From assembly GCA_000320605.2 (NCBI GenBank), contig KB445810.1, forward strand, positions 501,722 through 565,721: a DNA stretch of 64,000 nucleotides. The letters run 5' to 3'. Source of the stretch: Gelatoporia subvermispora B (Eukaryota; Basidiomycota; Agaricomycetes; Polyporales; Gelatoporiaceae). A model generated the notes under the pieces. That model had not been told where the DNA came from. It searched no databases and saw only the letters and a list, made by a program, of their open reading frames with translations. Of the stretch, positions 46,328-57,917 are shown in pieces (position 1 is the first letter of the stretch; every line of letters begins with the position of its first letter). The translations under genes and the position numbers were made by a program.

Positions 46328-46472
46328 TCATTATAGGGATACATTGTACACTGCCTTCATCACCACACTATATCGCCTAATGGCTAAAGGATATATACCC
46401 TGTAATTTTGTAGAGGTTGCATGGCACCTCCTGGAGTTAACCCGACGACTCGACGTAATATGGGTGTAGAAA

Positions 46473-48348
46473 CTACGAAGATAGCTCTAATTTGACGTCG
46501 GCCTGTCCCTCTGCATCAGCGTTCGTGTTACTGACCGGCAGTGTATCCATTTCCATCGGGGTTGCAGGATTACTCGGTGTGACATCTCCGGAAGCACCGG
46601 GTGCTGGCGACTCTTCCTCCAGCCTCACCTTCTTCGCCTTGTGCCTATGAGCTGCGACAGAAGACGCTTTCGGGTCATCGTAACTGCACAAGCAAGACTG
46701 CTTAGCTGAGAAGGTGGAAGTTCCTGCAGGCGTGCACTTACACTTTGATAGCATGCAGAATAAACCCGCCTGAGCCAGACGTGTTCATTGTTGGGTGTGT
46801 ACGGCCAGGTAGCACCTGGTACTGGCGAGTCCAGACCTCCGATACGGCGGGTCCAAGATATTGCGGCAGCTCTCGTAGTCTGGTCTGCAGATCCGTGACG
46901 GTCTGTAACGGGCTCAATAAGGTGCTGAATCATGAAGGAGGGGAGCACAACGTACCTGTACAAATGGACTGTGGATAACTATGTTCGCCGAGCCCGCAAG
47001 GTAAGGGGACAATTTATCGAGTATTGAATATGGTTCGTATTCGCTTGCAATCAACAGACTGCAACGGTGTTAGAACGACACACAGGGGGAAGGGGTAAAT
47101 AACATACCCATCAAACTCTCCCGCAAACAGCTCTTCCCTCGTCTGCATGAGCGAGTTGGCCACTGCCTTCCGCTTGTTGAGACGTGACTTTTGGGAGTCC
47201 TTGATTTGACCCGAGGCTTCGGATGGCGGCAGGACTGGAACAAAGCCTTCAACAGCAGTGGATGACAGCAATCCAAGTATGCGTACTTGGCATATAATCC
47301 TCGTCGGCCGTCGCCCAATTAAGTGACAACATAACAGGGGCAACGACCTCCTTCCTGAAATTCATCTGCACCGTCACCGGATAAGCCGGTGGTGAGTCAA
47401 CATCACATATTGTGATCAGGCGACCGGACCCTGTGGACCTTTTCAGTCACTTGTCCTGTCAAGCGAGCGACATGTACATACCTCCTAGTCGTTCTAGTAT
47501 TCCTGCGACTACGACACCGGATGCATCGTCAACAGCAAGATATCTACCTCCTGGACGGATGTTAGCTAGGTTCAACATTTGCGATAGCGCGTCTGGTCGA
47601 ATGTCGCGAAGCCTGTTTTGGTCCTTCTTGAACCAGTAGTCGCATACGTTGAACAGTGTTGGTTCGACGACAGTGAACGACTTCGAATACCTACGAATGT
47701 CGTGGTCAGACCGAGTGTCGTTTGGATCCATAGTCCATAATACTCACTTTGCTTCTTTCCGCTTCTTGTACTTCTCCTTACTGTACTCCGTCTTGAGCTG
47801 GTAATTGACATGCTGCTCTATTTGTCGCTTGATAATTTCCTGCAGCGGCGTCAACTACAGGCAGTCGCGTGAAGGCAGAGCTACCGTACTTCAGCATGTA
47901 GACCGGACTTTTTCAGATCTTCTATCTCCTCTAGCGTCAAAGGTTGCACAAATTGGCCATCGTTGATCAGTTCATTGGTAGCGTCTGTGTCCTCTGCGCA
48001 GAATGTGAACTCCCCGTCCATTGTGAGAGACGGAATGCCTACCTACTTCCTGCATGCTCCGAGGAGGTACGACTTTGAGCCTCTTGTCCACAATCTCGTA
48101 GGTCAAACCATAAGGCTGGCCCACTAATTCGCTAGCATAGAATGCTCCGAATTTGCCTAGATTGATAGTGCTTTGGGTCGGTTAGCCGGAGTCAATCAAA
48201 TTCAGGCTGCAGCATACCCATTTTCTTCCACTTTCATTGGCCGGACGTCGCCGTTAGGTACTTTGAGAAGGAGGTTTGCGCCAACCTGAATCGTGTCGTC
48301 CCGCATCTTGGAGGGCTGTGTATGGGATGTTGCGGCTGTCTGGTCCAT
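46473..48348 (-). CDS. TRM6: tRNA m1A58 methyltransferase non-catalytic subunit
   Basis: Gcd10/Trm6 partners Trm61 to make 1-methyladenosine at tRNA position 58. Exon 1 is 48348-48218 (MRDDTIQVGANLLLKVPNGD, start at the upstream Met that follows a short leader; the internal Met 14 residues later is an alternative). Next exons give NLGKFGAFYASELVGQPYGL, IVDKRLKVVPPR, and ELINDGQFVQPLTLEEIEDL. The family signature KRKEAKYSKSFTVVEPTLFN runs into VCDYWFKKD, then RYLAVDDASGVVVAGILER (Rossmann-like), RLNKRKAVANSLMQTREEL, and SGSGGFILHAIKV. An acidic C-terminal tail ends at 46473. Nuclear. The order and motifs leave little doubt, but not every junction was fixed. Confidence 0.92.
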
Positions 48349-48933
48349 AGTAATGAAATCCGACTTGTACGGAAGAGTGGATTTACGGGACGAGAAAACC
48401 TCAGACGGGGCGAACTTGCCCAAAAGGGCACTCGACGCTTGGGTGTCGGGCGCTCGATATGCGTGCGTGGGGTAGTGGTAACCTTGATCGTTGCCATTTC
48501 TAGCCAAGTCGATCAGCCCCGAGTTCAATTCTCGGCGCACGCATGTTTTGGTTCTCGGTTTGCATTTTTTATCTGGGCTGCATGTGGTCTACGGTAGACC
48601 ACATGCAGCCCCGCAGTGTTTGATTTCTTCCCCTGTTGATGTCGAACTCATTGTAGGGTGCATCCGCTCCAGCAGTTGTCTCGGGCCGCGTGCTCGTGTG
48701 TGACTCGATGACGTCGACGTTACTGTCACATTGGCGGAAGTTACGCGTGACGGATGCGGGAATTGAGAGCCAACTTTTCGCCGCTTTTCGTTGCCACCGG
48801 GTTTGCCACCGCTCTGCCACAGCTAACGCTCGCCAGCCACATCGCTGCCCCCGTTCCGTTTACTTCGCGATTAATTGCTCAGCACTTAATTCCTCGTCAA
48901 ATTGGCATAGCACGCTAATTTGGCGATTCAACG
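48349..48933. promoter_or_regulatory. Divergent upstream region, TRM6 / zinc-finger gene
   Basis: 585 bp between divergent starts. It contains the 37-bp palindrome at 48575-48611 and no supportable ORF. Confidence 0.5.
48575..48611. repeat. Near-perfect 37-bp palindrome
   Basis: Arms of 18 bp (GGGCTGCATGTGGTCTAC and its exact complement at 48594-48611) around a single G at 48593. No mismatch. It lies about 230 bp from the TRM6 start and 320 bp from the zinc-finger start. Confidence 0.97.
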
Positions 48934-50732
48934 ATGGTAAGAGCACATATGAAACAAGCGGTGAGCCGTTTTCCCCACCTTTCCGGTCGCCGTGGGCTTC
49001 AGCCACCTCGAGCCACCTTGCGAAGTCCCTGTGGCTGAACATGCCATTTCCAGCCTGGGGAGAAGAAACCTGCTCCCAAGAAGTCGTCCTCGGCCAACAA
49101 GAAGAAACCAGAGACTGGTTCTTGGCCATGCAAGATCAATGGCTGCAACAAGGTTTTTGCTCGTGAGGCAGATCTCAAGCGGCACCAACGGACGACTAAG
49201 CTGCATTCTATGCCTGCTTTGTGAGTGGTGTGAACCACGGTTGATAGATCGATCTGATTGGTCCCGTATCGTGCTCCAGTGCTTGTCCGCAGTGCGATGC
49301 CACTTTCACCAGGGTTGGTAGTCCCGGAACCCTGGTTGCACCAGCCAGCTAAATCATGATTATAGACAGACGCACTACGCCGACATCAGAAATCAAGGTG
49401 ACATTATTATTTCTCGATTTATGTCCGTCGTACTCACTCGGACTACCTAGGCACAATGGTGTGATCATCGAACCCGCCGAGCCAGAGAAGGGTCAAGACA
49501 TGGAAGCAGACGGCGCATCTGCAGAGTCGCATACTCCAAGTCCGCGTGGAACACCCGCCCGAAGTCACGGTGACCCGGGCAGCGCACAGAGTACGCCCCC
49601 AAGTGCGCTAGCACAACCCACAACCGCAGGTCCCGCAAGTGGTCCGTCCAACTATTACCGCCCACACACCTTAAGTCACGGTGAATTCCATGCCCCTTAC
49701 CGTGCTCGCTATGCTCACAATTGTACAGCGTACTCACGCCCGATCCCGCCAGGCTACATGATGGACCCGCATTACCCTCCGCCGCCGATCGGACTGCCGA
49801 CGTCAGCCACGCGCTTGCATCATCCCACCTGGCACCCACCACCGCCTCCGCCATGGGTCGGCGAAGGACAGGTGCCACCCGGCCACCAGGTCCCCCCGTC
49901 GATGTACATGCCGCAGGGCCCATACTACTCGACACAACCTTACTATCGCCACCCGAGTATGGTCCCGCATCCACAGCAGCCCCAGGCGCACCCGCCCGTC
50001 GGCATGCCGCATAATGGCGGCCAGTTCCTGCCCAGCGACGGTATAGCCTCCGGCGCTCACTCTGCGCAAAGCTCTCCAGCCTCTGCAGTCAGAGAGGTCC
50101 CTGAGGTCGTCCAGCCAGATGCCCCGCCTGTGATAGACCCCTCGTTGCAAAAAGCAAGCGAGGCGCGGGAGAATTCCGTCACGAATACGAACCTTGCACA
50201 GTCGAACGGCACAAGTGACGTCAAAGATGGGTGGCAGATTGCCCAGGCTGCCGTGCAGGCCGTTTTGGATTATGAGAAGGCGCAGCAGCAGCAGCAGCAG
50301 CAACAGCGACAGCAGCAAGCAGCAGCAATTCCAGCCACCCCCGCCCCAATGGGCGCAAGCGAGCAGCCACAGAATGCGAACCTGCCGCAGCAGACAATTC
50401 CTCAAATGAGCCAACAATCTCCATCGCTAGGCAGTGCTCTGGGCGGGCAAATTCAAATGGATGCTGGCCAGCAGGGTACAGAGAAGGTCTCACCTCAACA
50501 GCAGATGCGTGTCCCGGCGCAGGGTATGCCGCAGATGATGACAGAAGATGGCGAGCCTATGCTCAATCCAGGTATGCAATGTGTTCATTGCAATTCTCTG
50601 GTTCCTGACTCGCCGCTGCAGCGGAATTGTTAACACAGGTCCGTGGATATCTCAACTCGATGGCTTGATTCGCCACCGTTGACATCGCACACATAAACAT
50701 AGGAATCCCTAGCATCTCCACCCCCCTCATGA
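48934..50732 (+). CDS. C2H2 zinc-finger protein with Gln/Pro-rich tail
   Basis: Probable exons: 48934-48936 (only the ATG), 49054-49220, 49280-49313, 49366-49397, 49451-50571, 50622-50638, 50703-50732. If the last two introns are not used, the frame instead stops at 50631-50633. Two fingers are assembled across introns: CKINGCNKVFAREADLKRH and CPQCDATFTRTDALRRHQKS, with standard Cys and His spacing. A Lys-rich N-terminus (GEKKPAPKKSSSANKKKPE) suggests nuclear import. The long fourth block is Pro/His/Tyr-rich (PPGYMMDPHYPPPPIGL), followed by a poly-Gln tract. Likely a DNA-binding regulator; targets unknown. The start-codon-only exon is an inference from the GTAAGA donor directly after ATG and the in-phase acceptor. 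Confidence 0.8.
50283..50325 (+). repeat. CAG/CAA triplet tract coding poly-Gln
   Basis: Run of CAG and CAA codons (eight Gln, Arg, three Gln) in the zinc-finger gene, a likely length-polymorphic site. Confidence 0.85.
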
Positions 50733-51022
50733 TAACATGATGGTCTACTTAACACGATAATCTAACGAACTGCATGCCGGACGGTTTCGCAATTGTACCT
50801 TACCATCCACGCTCGCTTTATACCGCATAATCGTTGTTTTAAACTTATGCACTTCCTTCGTAGACCAGGACATGTACTGTGCGGGTATGTATTTAGCTAC
50901 AATTTGCACCTGATGGAACTCGTATTCTACACATGTGATGAGAGCATGCGAAGCCTAGTGCTATATCGCTGTTGAGAGCGAGAAGATACTGTAATACATA
51001 TGCACGACGAGCGGACAATCCC
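50733..51022. other. Convergent 3' intergenic region
   Basis: 290 bp, AT-rich, between the ends of the zinc-finger and adenosine kinase genes. Nothing else seen. Confidence 0.5.
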
Positions 51023-52274
51023 CTACAAGACGTTCACCTTCGGCCACTTGAACTGCGGGCCGATCTGCTGAACGCAAATTGCACCGAGTTTGTGGCCGGC
51101 CTCGACACACTCGTCGATGCTCTTGCCCAAGACGTATGCGCCGAGGAAGCCACCGGCGAATGCGTCGCCCGCACCGTTGGTGTCGACGATCTCCTCGTCC
51201 TTAAGCGGGTGCACGTCGTAGACCTTGGGGCTGTCCGGGTCCGCAGACGAGACGAGCGTGGTGCTCTTCGGGCCGTGCGTGATGATGACGATGCGCGGGC
51301 GGGACGGGTTGGACTTGGGCTGCGTCGCGATCGAGCGCGCGACAGCGGCGAGGTTCGTCTTGTCCGGGTGCCCGGTCGCGCTCGCCCATGCCTCGGCCTC
51401 AGCCTCGTTACCGATGACAATGTCGCAGTAGGGCAGGATCTGCTGGAGCTGTACCGCGAAGAACTGCGGAATGAACGGCGCGGAGAGGTTCAGCGCGAAC
51501 ACCTGCAGGAGCGAGGATCAGCCTGCGGTGCATGACGGCGGGCATGAAAGCGCGTACCTTGCCGGCCTCGGACGACTTCTTGGCGATCTCGAGCGCAGAC
51601 TCCGTGCCGTGGGTGAGGAAGAAGCCCTCGACGTAGAACACGCGCGCGCCGTCGACTAGCGGGGCGACCTCTGGAGAGGACAGGTGCGACTTCTCGAACT
51701 TCTCCGCCGCACGGAGAGTGGTCACCAGGCATCTGCACACCGTTAGTTGCGCCTCGACGCAAGCGAAGAGCCTCAGAGACGTACCGGTGGTGTCCGGTGA
51801 TGACGACGGCGCACGCGCCAGTCTTTTCGCCCTTCTTGACGAGGTAAGCCTGATCAAGCCCCTCGCGCGCGTTCGCAGCCTTGAGCTGCTCCGCGAGCTC
51901 GTCGTCGCCGACACAGCCAGCGTAGACAACGGACTTCGGGGGGAGGACATACTGGCGCAATCTGTCAGGATTTGCATCTCCGGAATGCTCAAATGTAACT
52001 GACCGCCGCTCCGCGCGCCGCGTTCTGCGCTGCACCTCCGGCGACGTAGGTCACCTTGTACTTCTGGACCAGCTCCTCGTAGCTACAGTGCGATGAGACT
52101 ACTGAGAACAATAGCAGATGGACACGGCACGAACATGGGCGCGTGCTTCTCCTCCGCGAGGATGGCATCGTTCGCCTTGAGGTCATACTTCGTGAGAAGC
52201 TCCTCTCCGTTGTAGACCTGCATGTCGAGCAGGGGGTTGCCCATGCAGAACAGCGGGTACGTGTGGGCGGCCAT
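51023..52274 (-). CDS. Adenosine kinase
   Basis: A PfkB-family enzyme that phosphorylates adenosine to AMP and so supports the methyl cycle. It starts at 52274 (AAHTYPLFCMGNPLLDMQV). Exon 1 is 52274-52135 and exon 2 begins at 52082. Seen in order: the substrate-binding GNPLLDM; YVAGGAAQNAARGAA (ribokinase-type GG motif); GCVGDDELAEQL; KTGACAVVITGHHR; FALNLSAPFI; IVIGNEAEAEAWA; and the C-terminal catalytic motif DTNGAGDAFAGGFLGAYV with the base Asp. It ends KWPKVNVL and stop at 51023-51025. About five exons. Length and motif order fit a full, functional eukaryotic adenosine kinase. Confidence 0.95.
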
Positions 52275-52665
52275 GGCTACGAGGTGTACAGAGAAAGTAC
52301 GGTGGTCGTGAGGGAGTAGGGAGTGGTTAGGAGGCTGGAGGAGAGCTCTGCAATTTGGAGCCAGCTGTGAGCTCGGCAGCTGCTGATAATCGTCCTATCC
52401 TCATCGTGCCGAGAATCCGATTAGATGTTTCGCATCCCTCGGTGGCCGTCGCGCTCATCCTGTAACACACTTTCGGTTCCATTGAAAATGCTGGGAAAAG
52501 AAACGATAGCAGACCATCAACGAGCTGCAGTATTCGCCATTGGCTATGTAAATGCACGATGGGCCGATGGTCAGTAAAGTCCTGCGCGGGCAGATCGCAC
52601 AGGATCGCGCGTTAGTGAAGTCGTACAATACTTGAACTAGCGATAAGTAGCTGTCTACATCGTCA
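52275..52665. other. Intergenic, adenosine kinase start to RNA-repair gene stop
   Basis: 391 bp. Likely holds the adenosine kinase promoter; no gene or clear element. Confidence 0.4.
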
Positions 52666-55178
52666 CTACGTCCCAGCACTATCGCTACTGTGAACCGCTG
52701 TAGTATAACCTACAGTGTTCAACTGTAGAGGTGCCTTGCCCCAGTGCTCGTTTCCGGAAATGAAATCACCTCGAACCACCTTTCCCCGTGCAATGACCCT
52801 ATTCCCCTCCTCGATTTTGACGTATATGCCCTCCAGCGGCCCATCATAATACTGCGAAGGCCGCTGTGTCATGTTGCAAAGTTCGGTGTCCAAGGGCATC
52901 TTTCCCTCGTAAATGACAGGCACAGGAACGATACTCGTACCAGCAAGGATGCCCTCGAGCGCCCTCCTCCCCGCCCAAGTCTGAGTGCTGCGGTCGTACA
53001 TGTCGAAAGCGAGGAAAAAATCTGGGAGCCGCGAATACGGGATAGAATGCGTCGCGACAAGCCACTCGCCGAACAAGACGTAGCGCTGGGCAAAGTGGGG
53101 GTCCCGATTGAGCACCTCGCAGAGCTCTTCGCGATGCCGCTCGAGCCAGGCCCCGAGCTTCTTGAACTGCGCGTGCGACGCCGGGCTGACGTAGTGCGAC
53201 CGATTCTGCACGACGATCTGGGCCCGTCCGCAGATAGCGAGAAGCCCATGTTCGCGCCGTCCACCTTCTCCGTTATCACGACGCGCGCCCCGCTTGCCAC
53301 AGCGGGCAGCCCGCCCACAAGGTCGTCCTCGGTCGCTGAGCCGAGGTTCAGAAGGTGCGCTGTGCGCGGGAACTTGAAGAGCGTCACCGGCGGGGAAAGC
53401 CACGAAACGAGTTCCGCTGCTGCAGCGAAGGAGCGGACGACAGCAATCGCCTTGAAGCCCTCATCCACTGTCGGGCGCACGAACATCCCATGCATCTGCG
53501 CAACCGCGCTGCGGACACGTCCGCCGGGCGGCAGCGTCGGGTGTCCCGCCCGGTTCTGCGCTCGGGACGTGCAGAGCTGCTCGTCGTAGTCGAACCAGAC
53601 ACAGACGGGTGCCTTGGCCCAATGCGCGAGGCTCAGCCACTCGCGCCTCTCCGTGCGCGACGCATTGCACCTGTCGAACACCATTCGTCCGTGCGCGGGC
53701 GCGCGCCCTATCGCACGCTCACACGCGGCGCGGCTGCCGGATTCGTCCTGGGAGATGTATGTCCAGCCTCGCGGATCTCTCGTTATCAAAGCTCGAGACA
53801 GCCAGGACTTGCCCGAGCCTGGAAGGCCCACAAGGACAATCAAGTCGCAACCGGGGTCAAGGCTGCCGTCGACTTGCAACGAGCAGGGCGCAGGCTCTTG
53901 CACGACGTCGAGGAGGACCGAACGGCGCTTCCAGATCGCGCTGCAGTACTTGCTAACGAACGCTTCTTGCTGTTCTGTCTCGATACTGCCAGGCCGGATC
54001 GCACGAAGAGAAGAGATGGCGTCATTCGAGGACATCGTCGGCTGCACCAGGTCAAATCGGGGTGGCGCAAAGCCAAATGCGGCGAGATAGCACGCCGCGA
54101 CGGTCCCTGCGCGCCCCTTGCCGCCGCCGCAGTGCACCAAAAGCGGGAGGTTGCCCTCATCCTGCATGAGGCGGAAGATAAGGTCGACCTGCTCGATGCT
54201 TGGCGGGCAGTAGTTCGGCACAGGCAGGAAGGTGTGTCGTACGCCTGTCCCGACGAACCAGCTCGCGTCCAGCGGCGTCTCTTCAGTCAGGGTCACGACA
54301 TGCCTGATCCCGACGTGCGGCGAGGCGAGGGCCCGGATGTCCATGCCGTTGCGCGGGGTCGACATGAGCGCAAATTGGAAGGGCACCAACCACCGGAAGA
54401 AGCGCGGGAGCCTGTACATGCCCCCCGCGTCCCTGGCTTCAGGATCCGGGAAGGGAACGTATCTGGCTTCTCCAGAAGGAACGCGCAGCGTCGGCGGTGA
54501 CGTACCCGTCTCAGCAAGACGAACCCGCAGCTCTGAGGACCACGGCGCGAGCAGAGCCTCCAAAGCTTCGTCAGGCAACTCCGCGCACTCTGCCTCCGCG
54601 AAGACAGCCCCCCACTCCGTCTCGAGCGTCGCCTCCACGATGTGCCGCACGCAGTACTCCCGCGCCTGCGCGTCCTCGCATCGTGCATATGCCGCGGCGA
54701 ACGCGAGCATCGCGCGCTTCGGCGTGCCCGCCTTGCGCGCTGCGTCGCCCAGGCGGAGGAAGCCGCGCTCGGAAGTTGGGGCCGCAGCGCACAACGCGGC
54801 CGCGACCTCGCCCGCGCGTGTGTACTCGCCGAACAGCTGCAGGGTAAGCGCGAGGTGGTCAAGCAGCGCAGGGTTGGGGGTCTCCGGGAGCACGGGCTCA
54901 CTGGGGAGGAGCGCGCCGAGACCTTTGGGCACGTCGTGCTGGTCCGCGGCGGACAGGGTGATATGGAAGTGCTTTGGAGGCAGACCTAGCCGCTTGCGAA
55001 GCACCTGCCCGGCGGCCCAGACGATGACGACAAAGAAAACATTGGATTTTGGATAGCCTCCAAGTCCGAGGGCGAGGATGTGCTGCGTGTCTGCGTGCTC
55101 GGCTTCCGCGCGGACGCGGGCTTGGTTGGGGAGAGCGCGCAACTCGTCTTTGGTGACTACTGTGATGTGATACGGCAC
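52666..55178 (-). CDS. Multidomain RNA end-repair enzyme: 2H + DSP + kinase + ligase
   Basis: An almost intronless gene of about 837 codons. Residues 1-90: a 2H phosphoesterase-like domain with two H-x-T motifs, YHITVV (His4) and FHITLS (His72). About 105-220: helical, TPR-like. About 255-420: a dual-specificity phosphatase fold with HCGGGKGRAG (Cys350, Arg356). About 443-600: a P-loop polynucleotide-kinase-like domain, VGLPGSGKS (451-458) then FDRCNASRTERREW. From about 603: an RNA ligase, with nucleotidyl-accepting Lys638 in EKVDGANMGF, then EWLVATHSIPYSRLPDFF and FLAFDMYD, EGIYVKIEEG and RGKVVR, the usual motifs I, III/IIIa, IV and V. The ligase frame slips by one nucleotide at the GGGCCC run, 53220-53225. 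Together the domains could open cyclic phosphates, trim end phosphates, phosphorylate 5'-OH and seal RNA. The function is inferred from domains. Confidence 0.85.
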
Positions 55179-57917
55179 CGTCGTAGGCGAAAACTGTACT
55201 GGCCGAGTTGCGTTGCGGGATTGGTATGATTAAAGGGTCGTATTCGCTAGGTCGTTGATGCGAGGCCCTACGAGAGCCAGGTATCCGTATGTGAAGACAA
55301 GCGCCATTCTCTAGGGTGAGGATATCACAAATTTGCGACTTGCTCTGTCCCGATGTGCAGGGAGCAATCTTCTGCGGAAATTATTCATGACTGTGGGGGG
55401 GCAGAATGGGAGAGGACTGTCAAGCAGACGAGTCAGACATGCGGTACCGGGATGAGTGACGTTGCGAGAGGCGCGACGCGACGGTGGCTGGGCGACGCGT
55501 CCCTCCCACCAACTCATGCTCGCTCCACCACTATCCCACTATCTCACTATCACCAGCTGCACACCAGAGTGGTTCCGCACCTTCGACGACGCCTCTAACT
55601 CGTTCTGTGCCAGCTTCTTGTGCGCAGCACCTGAAATTCGTGTGGAAGACATTTGCTAAATCACGGATTCGCGTACGAGCAAAGTTCAGAATCACACTCG
55701 ACTCTCCGCTCTGCAACGCTAGGCCATCCACGGCTCTCTCTGCGATTTCTACGCGGGGCCTCCCTGCTGGCTTGCTGGTCTTTCACATCTTCACCTCATC
55801 GCACGCTTCGGCCGCCCTACCACCCATTTTTGCACTCGCGTGTCCATTGCAACGTGTTCGGCCCCGAATTTGCACTCCCGACTGCGCGCCGGCTTCTCAG
55901 TGCTCTCCAGGCGTCAGTGCCCAACTTTGGAGTCTCAGCCTTCGGCCATCTCCTACCCACGGGCAACAGCGGACGCTGGCCATCTCATCGCGGGCGCTGG
56001 TCGATGATAGATTGCGGCAGCGTTCTTAATCTGTGTCATCCGCATCTTGCATCTCGCATCTCGACCATGCCCCGTGTTCCAAGTCTGAGGCTCTGGGTTT
56101 GACGCGGTCCTGGGATCCTGGCTCAGCGGGCGGTCGCCAGGGTCACCTGTTGAGCATCCGTGGATGCTGTTGAAACAGCGGCGCGGGAGGGCGTCGAATT
56201 GCTTTTTGCACGCCGGTCACTTGTTCGCAGCTTATGTATCTGCGAAGTCACGCGATTAAGGCCACAGGCTCGCAAGGACCGCAGGAACGCTCGCAGGGTT
56301 TGCCCTGCTGCGGATGGACGGTCCTTCCAGCTTTCTGGAAACGCAGAGGAGTTTGTGAGGGCGTTGTCGATGAATTTGAACGTGCCGTCGCTCCGCCGCG
56401 GGCCTGCAGGCTGTTTGTTGACTGCATCGCTATACTGCTGTCAGACTACGATAGCTGCAGTATATGGGTGCAAGAACTCCAGCTCGATTATAGTCGGACC
56501 TTGTCAGAAGCAGTTGTGACAGACGATTGGCTATGCTTATTTGAGAGGACCGCATCCAAGAGGGTGAGGTAGTTGCCTCACGGGGTACAATCGTGCACCG
56601 GATATTGACAATTCAGTCAGCGGTTCCGTAGAGTGATCGGCGGGCACAATGAAGCGGCGAAATTAGCTTTGGCGTGGTCGCGGACGGAGCATTTTGTGCC
56701 ATGTAAGCATACCCTTTCCCCATATTTCGTTGCGATGACTGACCGAGGTACAGGAGTGCTGCGAGTCATATACATAGTCCTGGGTGGTTCCGAGGTTCTC
56801 TCGCTGGTGTGAATCCAGGCCCGGGGACGGGCTCGGACCGCGAGGGACAACGATTTGCGTGTGGTGTTTCCGGAATGCGTCGCCAGGAGCTGGTGCGGGA
56901 GAATGTACGCAGCATGCCGGGGCGAACTCCGTTGGGCTGAGCGAGATACGGGAGGGGATCTGCCTGGGGCAGCGCGGCTCTGCGTGGTCGCATCCGAGCA
57001 GCGACGTCACTTGCTTGTCAGCAGCGATCAGATAGCGGCGACCAGACGGACGCGGGAGACGAGTGCACCGGACTCGCAAAGCCTAGAATGGATGCCCTGG
57101 CACGCTCACCGTCATCGCCTCCCGTATCAAGGGCACGAAGCACGATGTGTTCCTGGCCTCCTTCTGGCTCCCACCTGCCTAATGCACACGGTCCATATGG
57201 CTCGATTAAGATGCGCAAAGCGCGGAGGACGCGCTGCAGCGTGCTACCACAGTCGTGTGGAATTGACTAGTAGCAGCGAAGTCTCCGCCTGAAATTTCTC
57301 CAGCGGTCCAGCGGCTCCGTGGCTCCCCGTGGGTTGGCGAAAGTTTGATACCCACCGTGTCCGGCGACGGCTGTCCAGGCGCAGCGGCGATGATGCAGCA
57401 CGGCAGCTCCCCGCGAGCAACGGGACCAAATGACACCAGTTGCAAGTGTTAACGACAGAGTCTGGCAAGCGTCTGGGATCGCGTCTGGCCAGAGTCTGCG
57501 CTGCGGGCGCCCAGCGAAACAGGCGGCGCTCATTGGCGGGGCATATCTGAGTTGCCGAAATAGGAGGTGGCGGGTACCAGAAAAGGCAATGGCTCCGCGC
57601 CGACTGCGGTGTAGTTCGCCCAGCGCAGGACCATCGCTGCCCGCATTCCCGTCTCTTTTATCGTCACTGTCCCTCGCTAAGGCCGTTTTCCTCTCCTTCT
57701 CCTCGTCGTGTCCAGCGGCGTCAAGACACCCTCCCATCGAGCGCGCACGCCTCGAGGCAAGCCTTCCCAACTCGTGGCGTACACGCCTCAAAGCCCACGC
57801 ATCTTCCGTACCCTGCGCCTAACTCGTCCAAGCATTTTCAAGCTCGCCGCCCCTCCCTTGCTCGTCTTCAACCACCGAACTCGCCGTCGCTAGCCCGACC
57901 GGCCCCCTCTGTCGCGT
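55179..57917. other. 2.7-kb interval without a supportable gene
   Basis: Several overlapping open frames on both strands (for example 55484-56029 and 56160-56572, plus; 57267-57791, minus) but no domain, no consistent exon chain and no tRNA. A small palindrome (AGCATCC, GT, GGATGCT) lies near 56152-56167. The right end, CT-rich from about 57640, is probably the kinase promoter and leader. Confidence 0.4.

Noticed and set aside
53355..54500. 381-codon open frame on the plus strand opposite the RNA-repair gene
   Set aside because: It lies antisense to conserved phosphatase, kinase and ligase motifs in GC-rich DNA, is Arg-rich and has no domain. The neighbouring 54232-55056 plus frame is the same kind of shadow.
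42183..55178. A metabolic gene cluster
   Set aside because: The neighbours (sorting nexin, tRNA methyltransferase subunit, zinc finger, adenosine kinase, RNA repair) belong to unrelated processes, with no backbone biosynthetic enzyme.
55484..56572. Plus-strand open frames between the RNA-repair and kinase genes
   Set aside because: Overlapping frames are open on both strands, with low-complexity composition and no splice chain or domain.
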